Shown piece after piece: positions 48,242 to 57,339 of a DNA stretch of 64,000 bases. The translations under genes and the position numbers were made by a program. Numbering within the stretch: position 1 is the first letter of the stretch; every line of letters begins with the position of its first letter. The stretch is taken from the NCBI GenBank assembly GCA_019745075.1, contig JAIETR010000002.1:62001-126000 (forward strand), read 5' to 3'. The notes beneath the pieces are model-generated. The model ran no database searches. It had not been told where the DNA came from and saw only the letters and a list, made by a program, of their open reading frames with translations. The stretch comes from Qipengyuania sp. Its GTDB lineage: Bacteria; Pseudomonadota; Alphaproteobacteria; Sphingomonadales; Sphingomonadaceae.

Positions 48242-51200
48242 ATGCTGCGCAACGTGACACTGGAGGACAAATTCCAGTTGGAGCAGGAGAGGGTGATGAT
48301 CTCGGGCACCCAGGCGCTGACGCGTGTCCTCATCCACCAGCGCCGTTCCGACGTCAGCCGCGGCCTCCGGACGGCGGGCTTCGTCTCCGGCTATCGCGGC
48401 TCGCCGCTCGGCTCGATCGATGCCTCCCTCTGGGCGGCCCAGAAGCAGCTGGATGCGCACGGGATCGTCTTCAGGCCTGGCGTGAATGAGGAGCTGGCGG
48501 CGACGGCGGTCTACGGGACGCAGCAGGTTGGCTTCTTCGCGGGAGCCCGCCATGACGGCGTCTTCGCCGCATGGTACGGCAAGGGTCCTGGGGTCGACCG
48601 CGCCGGCGATGCGCTGAAACATGGAAACCTTGCGGGCACGTCAGCGGCTGGCGGAGTGCTCATCTATGCCGGGGACGATCATGCGGCGAAATCCTCGACC
48701 ACTGCGCACCAGTCCGAGCAGGCGTTGCTGGCTGCGCTGATTCCGGTCCTGTACCCGGCCTCGATCGCCGACATTCTGGAATATGGCTCCTTCGGCTTCG
48801 CGCTTTCCCGCTATTCGGGCCTCTGGGCGGGGTTCAAGTGCGTCAACGACACGGCCGACGCGACGGCCATCGTCGACACGGTCCATCCCGGCAGAACCTG
48901 GGCGCTGCCAGAGGATTTCGAGCTGCCGCTTGAGGGGCTCAACATCATCAAGGGCGAATCGCAGCTCTCGATGGAGCGGCGGACGGTGGATTTCCGGCTT
49001 CCGGCCGCGCAGGCCTTCATCCGCCGCAACCGGCTCGATCGCGTGCTTCGCGACAGCCCGCGCCGGTCCTTGGGAATCGTCACCGCTGGAAAGGCCGCGC
49101 TGGACGTCGTCCAGGCGCTGAATGCGCTCGGCCTCGACGAGCGCCGCTGCGAAACGCTCGGCATCCGGCTCCTCAAGCTTGCAATGACCTGGCCGGTCGA
49201 GCCGATCACCTTGCGCGAATTCTGCGCCGGTCACCGGCAGGTCCTCGTGGTTGAGGAGAAGCGTGCCTTCATCGAACCGCAGGTGGCGACGATCCTCTTC
49301 CACGAGCCGGCTGATCGCCGACCGGAGCTGATCGGCAAGACGGACGCCTCGGGTCGCCCGCTCCTGTCCCAAGTCAACGAGCTTAACCCGCCGCTCATCC
49401 AGGAGTCCGTGATGCGGGTCCTCGAGGCGCTCGAGCTCGTCGACAACCCGCTCCGCGCCCGCTCCGCCGAGCTCAGCCAGCGGATGCGCGACATATCCGG
49501 GCCGGCTACCGAATTCGGGCGGATGCCCTTCTTCTGCTCGGGCTGTCCGCACAACAGTTCGACGAAGGTTCCAGAAGGATCGGTCGCGCTGTCGGGAATC
49601 GGCTGCCACGTCATGGCGACCTTTATGCCGCACCGGCCGCATATGTGGCCGGTCCAGATGGGCGGCGAGGGCGCGAACTGGATCGGCATTTCGCCTTTTA
49701 TCGACGAGGACCATGTCTTCCAGAATCTGGGCGACGGCACGTTTTTTCACTCGGGCTTCCTCGCGGTGCGCGCCTCGATCGCGGCCGGAGTGAGCATCAC
49801 TTACAAGCTCCTCTACAACGATGCCGTGGCGATGACGGGCGGACAGCCGGTCGAGGGGCAGCTTGCGCCCTGGCAGATAGCCGCCGAGCTGCTTCAGGAG
49901 GGCGCTAAGAAGGTCGTCATCGTCGCCGATGATGTCGACAGATATGAAGGCGCGCCTCTCCCTCCAGGGGTTGCAGTGCGGCCCCGCGAAGAGCTCGAGC
50001 CGGTCCAGCGCGAACTCCGCGACACGCAGGGCGTGACAATCCTCATCTACGATCAAGTCTGCGCTGCGGAAAAGAGGCGGCGGGGCAAGCGCGCCGCCCA
50101 GCCCGCACCTTTCAAGCGCGCTTTCATCAACGATCTCGTCTGCGAAGCGTGCGGCGACTGCTCGGTCAAATCCAATTGCGTCAGCGTCCAGCCGCTTGAA
50201 ACGGAATTCGGCCGGAAGCGGGTGATCGACCAATCGAGCTGCAACACCGATTATAGCTGCGTCGAGGGCTTCTGCCCGTCCTTCGTGACGGTGACGGGAG
50301 GTTCGCTGCGGAAGAGGAAAGCGGACCCGGCGCTCGACGTTTCCAAGGTGGCCCTGCCAAATCCTCCGCCAGCCGCCGAGGGAGACCGTGCCGTCCTGAT
50401 CGTGGGCATCGGCGGCACCGGCGTCGTCACGATCGGTGCCATCCTCTGCATGGCCGCGAACCTGGAGGGCAAGGCCGGGAGCGTGATCGACCAGACCGGC
50501 CTTTCGCAGAAGAACGGCGCAGTCTCCAGCCATTTGCGAATCGTCTCCGACCCTACCCGCCTGGCCGCTGCGCGCATCGCCCTCAGCGAGGCAGACCTCA
50601 TCCTCGGCTGCGACATGATCACTGCGGGCGGCGCCGAGGCGATGAGCCTGCTTCGCCCCGGTGTGACTGCGGGCATCGTCAACCAGAGCCTCACCGCGAC
50701 CGCCGCCTTCACCATCGACAACGGCATCGACTTCCAACAGAGCAGGATCCTTGAGCGGCTGAAGGCGGTGCTGGAGCCGCAGCGCTCGCTCTTCATCGAC
50801 GCCACGGAGGCGACCGCGCGCCTCTTGGGAGACACGATCGGGACCAACATGTTCGTCGTCGGCGCCGCGTTACAGCGGGGCCTGCTGCCGGTTTCGCTGG
50901 ATGCGGTGGAGAAGGCGATCACGCTCAACGGTGTTGCCGTCGAGTTCAACCTTCAGGCCCTTCGCCTCGGCCGCCTTGCCGTGGCGGATCCCAGCGGGTT
51001 TCAGGCCTTGCTGGGCGGTGGCGAGACGCCCGAGGCGGAAGTCTCCACCCACTTCTCCTCGTCGGTCGAGGAACTGGTGGTGCGGCGCGCGGCCTTCCTG
51101 CGCGATTATCAGGACGAGGCCTATGCCCGCCAATACGAGGAGCACGTTGCGGCCGTCCGGGTCGCCGAGGCGCGAGCGATGCCGTTCTCCACCGCGCTCA

Positions 51201-51724
51201 CCGAGGCCGTCGCGCGCAATCTCTTCAAGCTCATGGCCTATAAGGACGAATATGAGGTCGCCCGGCTCTACACTTCGGGCGAGTTCGAGACGAAGCTGAA
51301 GGCCCAGTTCGCGGGCGACTACAAGCTCTCCTTCCACCTCGCGCCGCCGCTACTTGCCCGGCGAGACCCGGTGAGCGGCCATCCGCGCAAAATGGTATTC
51401 GGCCCTTATATGCTGCCTTTGTTCAGGCTGCTCGCAAAGGCGCGGAAATTGCGGGGAACGCCTTTTGACCCCTTCGGCTTTACGGCAGAAAGACGGACGG
51501 AGCGGCAGCTGGTCGAGGACTATGTGCGGCTCCTGCCGCACATAGTCGCAGAGCTGGAGCCAGCCAATCACGAGCGCGCGGTGAAGCTTGCTTCCTACCC
51601 GGACAAGATCCGGGGTTACGGCCACGTCAAGGCGCGCGACCTGCCCGCCGCGATGGACGAGCGAGAGCATCTCCTCAAAGCCTTCCGGAACAGCAAGGCG
51701 CAGGAGCTCCAAGCCGCGGATTAA
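48242..51724 (+). CDS. Fused indolepyruvate ferredoxin oxidoreductase (2-oxoacid:ferredoxin oxidoreductase family)
   Basis: 1160 aa; GYRGSPLGSIDASLWAAQ, FCSGCPHNSSTKVPEGS, GGEGANWIGISPF (TPP domain), VCEACGDCSVKSNCVSV, GIGGTGVVTIGAILCMAA gamma-like domain. Confidence 0.95.
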   Translation: MLRNVTLEDKFQLEQERVMISGTQALTRVLIHQRRSDVSRGLRTAGFVSGYRGSPLGSIDASLWAAQKQLDAHGIVFRPGVNEELAATAVYGTQQVGFFAGARHDGVFAAWYGKGPGVDRAGDALKHGNLAGTSAAGGVLIYAGDDHAAKSSTTAHQSEQALLAALIPVLYPASIADILEYGSFGFALSRYSGLWAGFKCVNDTADATAIVDTVHPGRTWALPEDFELPLEGLNIIKGESQLSMERRTVDFRLPAAQAFIRRNRLDRVLRDSPRRSLGIVTAGKAALDVVQALNALGLDERRCETLGIRLLKLAMTWPVEPITLREFCAGHRQVLVVEEKRAFIEPQVATILFHEPADRRPELIGKTDASGRPLLSQVNELNPPLIQESVMRVLEALELVDNPLRARSAELSQRMRDISGPATEFGRMPFFCSGCPHNSSTKVPEGSVALSGIGCHVMATFMPHRPHMWPVQMGGEGANWIGISPFIDEDHVFQNLGDGTFFHSGFLAVRASIAAGVSITYKLLYNDAVAMTGGQPVEGQLAPWQIAAELLQEGAKKVVIVADDVDRYEGAPLPPGVAVRPREELEPVQRELRDTQGVTILIYDQVCAAEKRRRGKRAAQPAPFKRAFINDLVCEACGDCSVKSNCVSVQPLETEFGRKRVIDQSSCNTDYSCVEGFCPSFVTVTGGSLRKRKADPALDVSKVALPNPPPAAEGDRAVLIVGIGGTGVVTIGAILCMAANLEGKAGSVIDQTGLSQKNGAVSSHLRIVSDPTRLAAARIALSEADLILGCDMITAGGAEAMSLLRPGVTAGIVNQSLTATAAFTIDNGIDFQQSRILERLKAVLEPQRSLFIDATEATARLLGDTIGTNMFVVGAALQRGLLPVSLDAVEKAITLNGVAVEFNLQALRLGRLAVADPSGFQALLGGGETPEAEVSTHFSSSVEELVVRRAAFLRDYQDEAYARQYEEHVAAVRVAEARAMPFSTALTEAVARNLFKLMAYKDEYEVARLYTSGEFETKLKAQFAGDYKLSFHLAPPLLARRDPVSGHPRKMVFGPYMLPLFRLLAKARKLRGTPFDPFGFTAERRTERQLVEDYVRLLPHIVAELEPANHERAVKLASYPDKIRGYGHVKARDLPAAMDEREHLLKAFRNSKAQELQAAD

Positions 51725-51733
51725 GGCCGCCGC

Positions 51734-52516
51734 TCAGTCCGTACAGTCGATCCAGAGGTCGGCGAAGCCCTTCATCCGCAGCGTGTAGCGGTGCCCGGCG
51801 GCGATGGGAGCGAGCGGGCCGAAGGCGCCGGAAAGGACGAGGTCGCCGATCGCAAGCGGACGGCCGACGACCGCCATCTTCCGGGCAAGCCAGGTGAGCG
51901 CGGTTACGGGGCTTCCGAGACATGCGCTCGCCAATCCCGATGAAACCATCCTTTCATCCTCAAGAAGCTCCATGGACAGGCCGTCCGCCGCCGCGCGGTC
52001 GAACGGCCGGTGGTCGCTCCCGACCACGAACATGCCTGACGAGGCATTGTCGGCAATCGTGTCGACGAGCTGGATCTGCCAGTCGCGCACGCGGCTCCCT
52101 ACGATCTCAATGGCTGGCGCCATCCACTCTATCGCAGCTTCCACCTCGGCCTCCGTCGCATCGGGGTTGCCGAGGGCTGCCTTGAGACCGAAGGCAAGTT
52201 CCCCTTCCGCACGCGGCTGATGCACGCTGGCGACGGAGAAGCTTCCCCGATCGGGCACGCCCATATCCTCGAAGAGGATGCCGTAGTCGGGTTCATGCAC
52301 GCCAAGCTGGGATTGGACGGCCTGGGAGGTAAGCCCGATCTTGCGCCCAACGATCTTGCGGCCCTGAGCTTCCCAGAAGCGCGTGTTGATCTCTTGAACC
52401 TCGTAGCCGAGCTCCGGCAGGTTTTCGAGCAGCCGCTCGCGGATTGGCTCCACCGGCTGTGACTGATAGGCGTCCCGTAATTCCCGGGCAGCCTGTTCGA
52501 TCGCGCTCCTCTCCAT
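51734..52516 (-). CDS. 2-keto-4-pentenoate hydratase family (MhpD/XylJ-like)
   Basis: RKIGLTSQAVQSQLGVHEPDYGILFEDMGVPDRGSF...EGELAFGLKAAL...WLARKMAVVGRPLAIGDLVLSGAFG. Confidence 0.93.
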   Translation of the reverse strand: MERSAIEQAARELRDAYQSQPVEPIRERLLENLPELGYEVQEINTRFWEAQGRKIVGRKIGLTSQAVQSQLGVHEPDYGILFEDMGVPDRGSFSVASVHQPRAEGELAFGLKAALGNPDATEAEVEAAIEWMAPAIEIVGSRVRDWQIQLVDTIADNASSGMFVVGSDHRPFDRAAADGLSMELLEDERMVSSGLASACLGSPVTALTWLARKMAVVGRPLAIGDLVLSGAFGPLAPIAAGHRYTLRMKGFADLWIDCTD

Positions 52517-52526
52517 AGGTCCCTCT

Positions 52527-53312
52527 TCAGATCCTCGCCAATAATCCGCCGTCGCTCACGATGATGCTCCCGGTCATGCCGCGCGAATTTTCGCGCGAAG
52601 CGAGGAGGACATAGAGCCCGGCATGGTCCTGGGGCGCGGCCGCGAAGCCGAGCGGCGTCGCCGTGCCGATTGCACTGATTATCCGCTCGTCCTCCCCGAC
52701 CTCGCGGCTTCCCGTGCCGAGCGCGTCGAGCCCCGACAGCGAGGTGACGGTACCGCCCGGCGCGACTCCGTTCACGCGCACGTCCGGCGCCCATTCATGG
52801 GCAAGCTGGTAAACGAGGCCGCGCAGCGCGAATTTGGTCGCGGTATAGAGCGCGCCGCCCCCGCCGCCGCGGAAGCTGGCGGTCGAGCAGGTGAGGGTCA
52901 GGCTTCCGCCGCTTGCCTTGAGCGGGCCATAGGCCTCGCGGGCGAGGTGGAGGTGGGACGTCACGTTGATCGCGAAGATTTCCTTCGTCGCCTCCCCGAG
53001 CTCGACGGCCGTCATCTTGTCGAGGCGCTTGTGCCAGTCGAAGACGCCGACATTGCCGATCGCCGCATCTAGGCGGCCGAAGCGACCCACGGCGGTCGCG
53101 ACCGCACGTGCGACGGTCTCCGGGCTGGTGGCGTCTCCCGAAATGGTGATGCATTCGGAATCGAGCTCGTCCTGGAGCCCGGCGAGTCTTTCCTCGTTGC
53201 GGTCCAGCACGACCACCGAACCGCCCTCCTCGACGAAGCGCGTGGCGACCGCGCGTCCGATGCCGGAACCGCCGCCGGTGACGAGGGCGATCTGCCCGTC
53301 CAGCCATCCCAT
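52527..53312 (-). CDS. SDR oxidoreductase (cis-dihydrodiol dehydrogenase-like)
   Basis: MGWLDGQIALVTGGGSGIGRAVATRFVEEGGSVVVLDRN; NVGVFDW; TCSTASFRGGGGGALYTATKFAL catalytic S-Y-K. Confidence 0.9.
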   Translation of the reverse strand: MGWLDGQIALVTGGGSGIGRAVATRFVEEGGSVVVLDRNEERLAGLQDELDSECITISGDATSPETVARAVATAVGRFGRLDAAIGNVGVFDWHKRLDKMTAVELGEATKEIFAINVTSHLHLAREAYGPLKASGGSLTLTCSTASFRGGGGGALYTATKFALRGLVYQLAHEWAPDVRVNGVAPGGTVTSLSGLDALGTGSREVGEDERIISAIGTATPLGFAAAPQDHAGLYVLLASRENSRGMTGSIIVSDGGLLARI

Positions 53313-53346
53313 ATTCACCCCCCACAATCTCGATTTCACAAGGAAC

Positions 53347-53360
53347 ATACGTTTACGTAT
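53347..53360. promoter_or_regulatory. Candidate operator ATACG-N4-CGTAT (site 1)
   Basis: AACATACGTTTACGTAT between divergent SDR and hydrolase operons; same inverted repeat at 62950. Confidence 0.55.
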
Positions 53361-53473
53361 TGACCCGCGCAATGCAATTAGAGCAGGAGTTTTCGCTATC
53401 ACACCACTAGGCGCGGGATTGACAGGTGCACATGCGTCGCTAACTTCAATACCGTAGAGTATGGGAAAGCCTT

Positions 53474-54316
53474 ATGACTGCTGATCTCCCGGACGTCGGA
53501 CGCTCGATCGAGGTGGACGGCATTGTCACCAACTATCACGAGCAGGGCAGCGGACGGCCGCTCATCCTGCTGCACGGATCGGGGCCGGGGGTCAGTGCGT
53601 GGCAGAACTGGCAGCGGGTCATTCCCCGCCTCGCGGAGAAATATCGAGTCATTGCGCCGGACGTGGTCGGCTTCGGCTTCACCAAGCGGCCAGACGAACG
53701 CGAGCCCAACATCAAGTTGTGGGTCGCGCATCTCGCCGGGCTCCTCGAGGCGATGGACCTCGACCGGGTCACCCTGGTCGGTAACAGCTTTGGCGGCGCA
53801 CTTTCCCTGGCGATGATGGCCCGGCATCCGGGGCGCGTCCAGTCGCTCGTCCTCATGGGCACTCCGGCCGGCGAATTCGAGCAGACCGGCGGGCTTGCCG
53901 ACAGCTATAATTTTGAGCCGACGCTTGAAAATATGGAAGCGATGATGATGCGCTTCCCCTACGATCCGTCGATCGTCACGCCCGAGATGGTCAAGTCGCG
54001 CTTGGCGGTGGCGCAGGTGAACAGCGGCATCGACACAATCCGCAAGCTCCAGCCTAAGCCCTCCGACGGCGACAAGCCGCGCATCGTCCGCGGCGTGCCG
54101 CTGGAGCAGCTTAATGCAATCACGGTGCCGACCCTCATCCTTCATGGTCGCGAGGACCGTGTCATCCCGCTCGACGTTGCAGTGCGCATGCACCGTCACC
54201 TCGCAAATTCCGAGCTGCACGTCTTCGGTAAATGCGGCCATTGGGTGCAGCTGGAGCGCGAGGACCGGTTCGTCGGCGAGTTGGACGCTTTCCTCGAAGG
54301 AGCGGCGGCACTATGA
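53474..54316 (+). CDS. Alpha/beta hydrolase, meta-cleavage product C-C hydrolase-like (MhpC/BphD/CarC class)
   Basis: TNYHEQGSGRPLILLHGSGPGVSAWQNWQRV...LVGNSFGGALSLAMMARHPGRV...HVFGKCGHWVQLEREDRF. Confidence 0.92.
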   Translation: MTADLPDVGRSIEVDGIVTNYHEQGSGRPLILLHGSGPGVSAWQNWQRVIPRLAEKYRVIAPDVVGFGFTKRPDEREPNIKLWVAHLAGLLEAMDLDRVTLVGNSFGGALSLAMMARHPGRVQSLVLMGTPAGEFEQTGGLADSYNFEPTLENMEAMMMRFPYDPSIVTPEMVKSRLAVAQVNSGIDTIRKLQPKPSDGDKPRIVRGVPLEQLNAITVPTLILHGREDRVIPLDVAVRMHRHLANSELHVFGKCGHWVQLEREDRFVGELDAFLEGAAAL

Positions 54317-54594
54317 GCTTGAGCGGCCTCGAACAGATTCTCTTCGATATCGGTTGCTCCGGAAAGGCGCGACGCAACTATGCGGAGCAGCCTGAGGAGC
54401 TTCTCAGCCGCTACGCCCTCGACGAGAACGAGCGGCGCCTGATCGCCGAGGAAGATGTCGCCGAGCTGTTCCGGCGCGGTCTCAATCCGATGCTTCTGAT
54501 GGGCTTCTACATGGGGCTCCACGGCCCCCGCTCCATGGCCGAATATCTCGGCAAGATGCCGACGCTGCAGTCGCAGCTGGAGGCGGTGCAGTGA
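54313..54594 (+). CDS. LigA-like small alpha subunit of class II extradiol dioxygenase
   Basis: YALDENERRLIAEEDVAELFRRGLNPMLLMGFYMGLHG; immediately upstream of LigB-like gene. Confidence 0.9.
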   Translation: MSLSGLEQILFDIGCSGKARRNYAEQPEELLSRYALDENERRLIAEEDVAELFRRGLNPMLLMGFYMGLHGPRSMAEYLGKMPTLQSQLEAVQ

Positions 54595-55457
54595 GCGCGA
54601 TCGTAGGTGGCTTCACCATGCCTCATGATCCCCTAGTGTTCATCAACCCGGGCAAGAAGGATGCCGCAGCAGTCCTCGACGCCTATGCCGAGATCCGGCG
54701 CCGTGTCACGGAGCTGCGGGCGAGCTCGGCGATCATCATCGGCGCGGACCATTATATCCTGTTCAGTCCCAAATGTTTGCCACCGCTCCTCATCTGCCTC
54801 GGCGAGATTAACGGGCCGGTCGACCAGCTCCCGGGCGTTCCCAACAAGCCGATCCCGCATAATCCGGGACTTGCGCGGCACATCTTCGAATACTCGCAAA
54901 ATGCCGGTTTCGACCTTGCCGTCTCAAAGGGCCTGGGCGTCGATCATGCGATCGGCGTGCCGGCGCAGCTTTGCCTTCCGGAAGACGGATCGGTGAAGAC
55001 CGTCCCGGTCTACATGGCCAGCGGGGTGGAGCCGTACATCCGCCTCGAGCGCGCCTATCGGTTCGGCGGTATGCTGAAAGCCGCGGTGGAAGCCATGGAG
55101 GGCGACGAGCGCGTCGTGATTTTCGGAAGCGGCGGCATCAGCCATTGGGTCGGCACCGGCGAGATGGGAAAGATCGCTCCCGATTTCGACCATTTCGTCC
55201 TCGACGCGATCGAGGCCGGCGACGCCGAGTCGCTCCTCACTTTGACCGACCGCGAGATCATGCTGCGCGGGGGGAACGGCGCGATGGAGATACGTCATTA
55301 TCTCGCGGTGATGGGTGCGCTCCCCGGCGCGCTCGGCGAAGTGCTTGCGTATCATCCGTGGGAAGGCGGCGTGACCGGGCTCGGTTTCACTCAAATCCAC
55401 GCCGCTGGGCCCGTCGCCGGCCAAGGCGCGTTCCAACCATCAACCGTCGAGGCCTGA
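54591..55457 (+). CDS. LigB-type class II extradiol ring-cleavage dioxygenase catalytic subunit
   Basis: FTMPHDPLVFINPGKKDAA, IIIGADHYILF, GLGVDHAIGVPAQL, FGSGGISHWVGTGEMGKI. Confidence 0.93.
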   Translation: MSAIVGGFTMPHDPLVFINPGKKDAAAVLDAYAEIRRRVTELRASSAIIIGADHYILFSPKCLPPLLICLGEINGPVDQLPGVPNKPIPHNPGLARHIFEYSQNAGFDLAVSKGLGVDHAIGVPAQLCLPEDGSVKTVPVYMASGVEPYIRLERAYRFGGMLKAAVEAMEGDERVVIFGSGGISHWVGTGEMGKIAPDFDHFVLDAIEAGDAESLLTLTDREIMLRGGNGAMEIRHYLAVMGALPGALGEVLAYHPWEGGVTGLGFTQIHAAGPVAGQGAFQPSTVEA

Positions 55458-55458
55458 A

Positions 55459-56775
55459 ATGTCGTTCTCTCACCCGCAGTCCCGCCAGACCGAGGACGCC
55501 GACGCGCTGCGCGGACTCGTCGACCCGAAACAGGGCTGGCTCGACCGCAGCATCTTCTGGGACCCCGCAATCTACGCGGTGGAGCTCGAGCGGATCTTCG
55601 CGCGCAGCTGGATCTTCGTCGCCCACGACACCCAGGTTCCCAATGTCGGCGACTTTCTCACCACCTATGTTGGGGAGGACGCGGTGATCGTGTCCCGCGC
55701 GCGCGACAACAAGGTCCATGTGTTCATCAATTCCTGCAGCCATCGCGGCAACCGCGTATGCTTCGCAGAGGCCGGAACCGCGAGACGCTTCACCTGCAAC
55801 TTCCACGGCTGGTCCTATGGTCTTGACGGGGCGCTGAGCGGAGTGACTGCCGAGCACCTCTACAAGAACAATCCGACCTTCGACCGCAAGAAGCTCGGGC
55901 TCCACAAGGCCCGGGTCGAAAGCTATGGCGGAATGCACTTCGCCAATTTTGACCCGGACGCGCCCTCTCTCGCCGACTATCTGGGTGACTTCCGTTGGTA
56001 TCTCGACATCATCCTTGACAATGACGAGGGCGGCATCGAGTTCATCGACGGCAATATCAAGTCGCGCCTCAAGTGCAACTGGAAGTTCCCCGCTGAAAAT
56101 TTCATCGGAGATGCCTATCACGCGACTTGGACCCACAGTTCGGCGCTGCTGGCGCTGTTCGGCAAGGTGCCCGAGATGCATGCCGACCGATCCTACCAGG
56201 TGAATGCGAACGGCCATGGCTGGGAGTTTGGCACTGATTTCGTGGGCAATGCGGCGACTCTCTGCGAGCCCGAGATCGTCGATTATCTTCGCGAGAGCGA
56301 GGCGATGTTTCAGGAGCGGCTTGGCAAGACACGCAGCCGCATGGTCGGCTCCCTGAGCTCCGCCACCGTCTTTCCGAACCTGTCCTTCCTCGCGGGCCAC
56401 AATACGTTCCGCACCTGGAACCCGAAGGGGCCGACCGAGACGGAGCTTCACACCTGGGTGTTCCTCAATCGGAATGCGCCGGACGCCTTGAAGGAAAAGT
56501 ATCGTCGCGGTGTCATGCTCACCTTCTCGCCCGCCGGAGTATTCGAAATGGATGACGGCGAGAATTTCGAACATTGCACGGCCTCCAATGCGGGCGTTGT
56601 GACCCGGCGGCGAAAGCTCCACACCGGTCTCGGCCTCGGTTCAGAGATCGATCATCCAGAGCTGAAGGGCCATGTGCATCAGAACCAGATCAATGAGGCT
56701 AATCATCGCGCTTTCTACCAGCGCTGGGTCGATCTCATGACGGCGCCCATCTGGGCGGATGTCCCGGCGCGCTGA
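55459..56775 (+). CDS. Rieske non-heme iron aromatic ring-hydroxylating dioxygenase, alpha subunit
   Basis: Rieske CSHRGNRVCFAEAGTARRFTCNFHGWSYGLDG; mononuclear iron motif ENFIGDAYHATWTH. Confidence 0.96.
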   Translation: MSFSHPQSRQTEDADALRGLVDPKQGWLDRSIFWDPAIYAVELERIFARSWIFVAHDTQVPNVGDFLTTYVGEDAVIVSRARDNKVHVFINSCSHRGNRVCFAEAGTARRFTCNFHGWSYGLDGALSGVTAEHLYKNNPTFDRKKLGLHKARVESYGGMHFANFDPDAPSLADYLGDFRWYLDIILDNDEGGIEFIDGNIKSRLKCNWKFPAENFIGDAYHATWTHSSALLALFGKVPEMHADRSYQVNANGHGWEFGTDFVGNAATLCEPEIVDYLRESEAMFQERLGKTRSRMVGSLSSATVFPNLSFLAGHNTFRTWNPKGPTETELHTWVFLNRNAPDALKEKYRRGVMLTFSPAGVFEMDDGENFEHCTASNAGVVTRRRKLHTGLGLGSEIDHPELKGHVHQNQINEANHRAFYQRWVDLMTAPIWADVPAR

Positions 56776-56787
56776 GGTCGAGAACGG

Positions 56788-57339
56788 ATGGACAGTTCTA
56801 ACACCGTTGAAGCGACCGTCGACGCACCGCTCGTCGATCGCGACCTCGCCTACGCGATCGAGCAGTTCCTCTATCGGGAGGCGCGGCTCCTGGATGGCGA
56901 GCGGTACGAGGAGTGGCTGGAGCTGATGGCGGAGGACATCCATTACTGGATGCCGGGCATCCAGGCGCGCTATCGGGCTGACAAGGTGGCAAAGATCAGC
57001 CTCAGCCGTATGGCCTACTTCGACGACGACCTCGATTATCTGCGCAAGCGGGTCGAACGGGCGCGGCAGACCACGGCCTGGGCCGAGGATCCGCCTACGC
57101 GCCATTTCCACATGGTCACCAATATAGAAGTCCAGCCGACCGAACGTCCGAACGAATGGACGGTCCACTCGCTGGTCTTCAACCTCCGGCACCGCAACGA
57201 AGCGGAGCAGCTTGAGCTGACGGCGCGGCGCCGGGATCTCATCCGCCAGGAAGCGACTGGTGTACTCAAGATCGCTCGACGTTTCATTCAGCTTCAGCAG
57301 ACCGTCCTCCAGGCCAAGAACATCAACACCTTCCTATGA
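56788..57339 (+). CDS. Ring-hydroxylating dioxygenase, beta subunit
   Basis: IEQFLYREARLLDGERYEEWLELMAEDIHYWMPGIQAR; follows alpha subunit. Confidence 0.95.
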   Translation: MDSSNTVEATVDAPLVDRDLAYAIEQFLYREARLLDGERYEEWLELMAEDIHYWMPGIQARYRADKVAKISLSRMAYFDDDLDYLRKRVERARQTTAWAEDPPTRHFHMVTNIEVQPTERPNEWTVHSLVFNLRHRNEAEQLELTARRRDLIRQEATGVLKIARRFIQLQQTVLQAKNINTFL

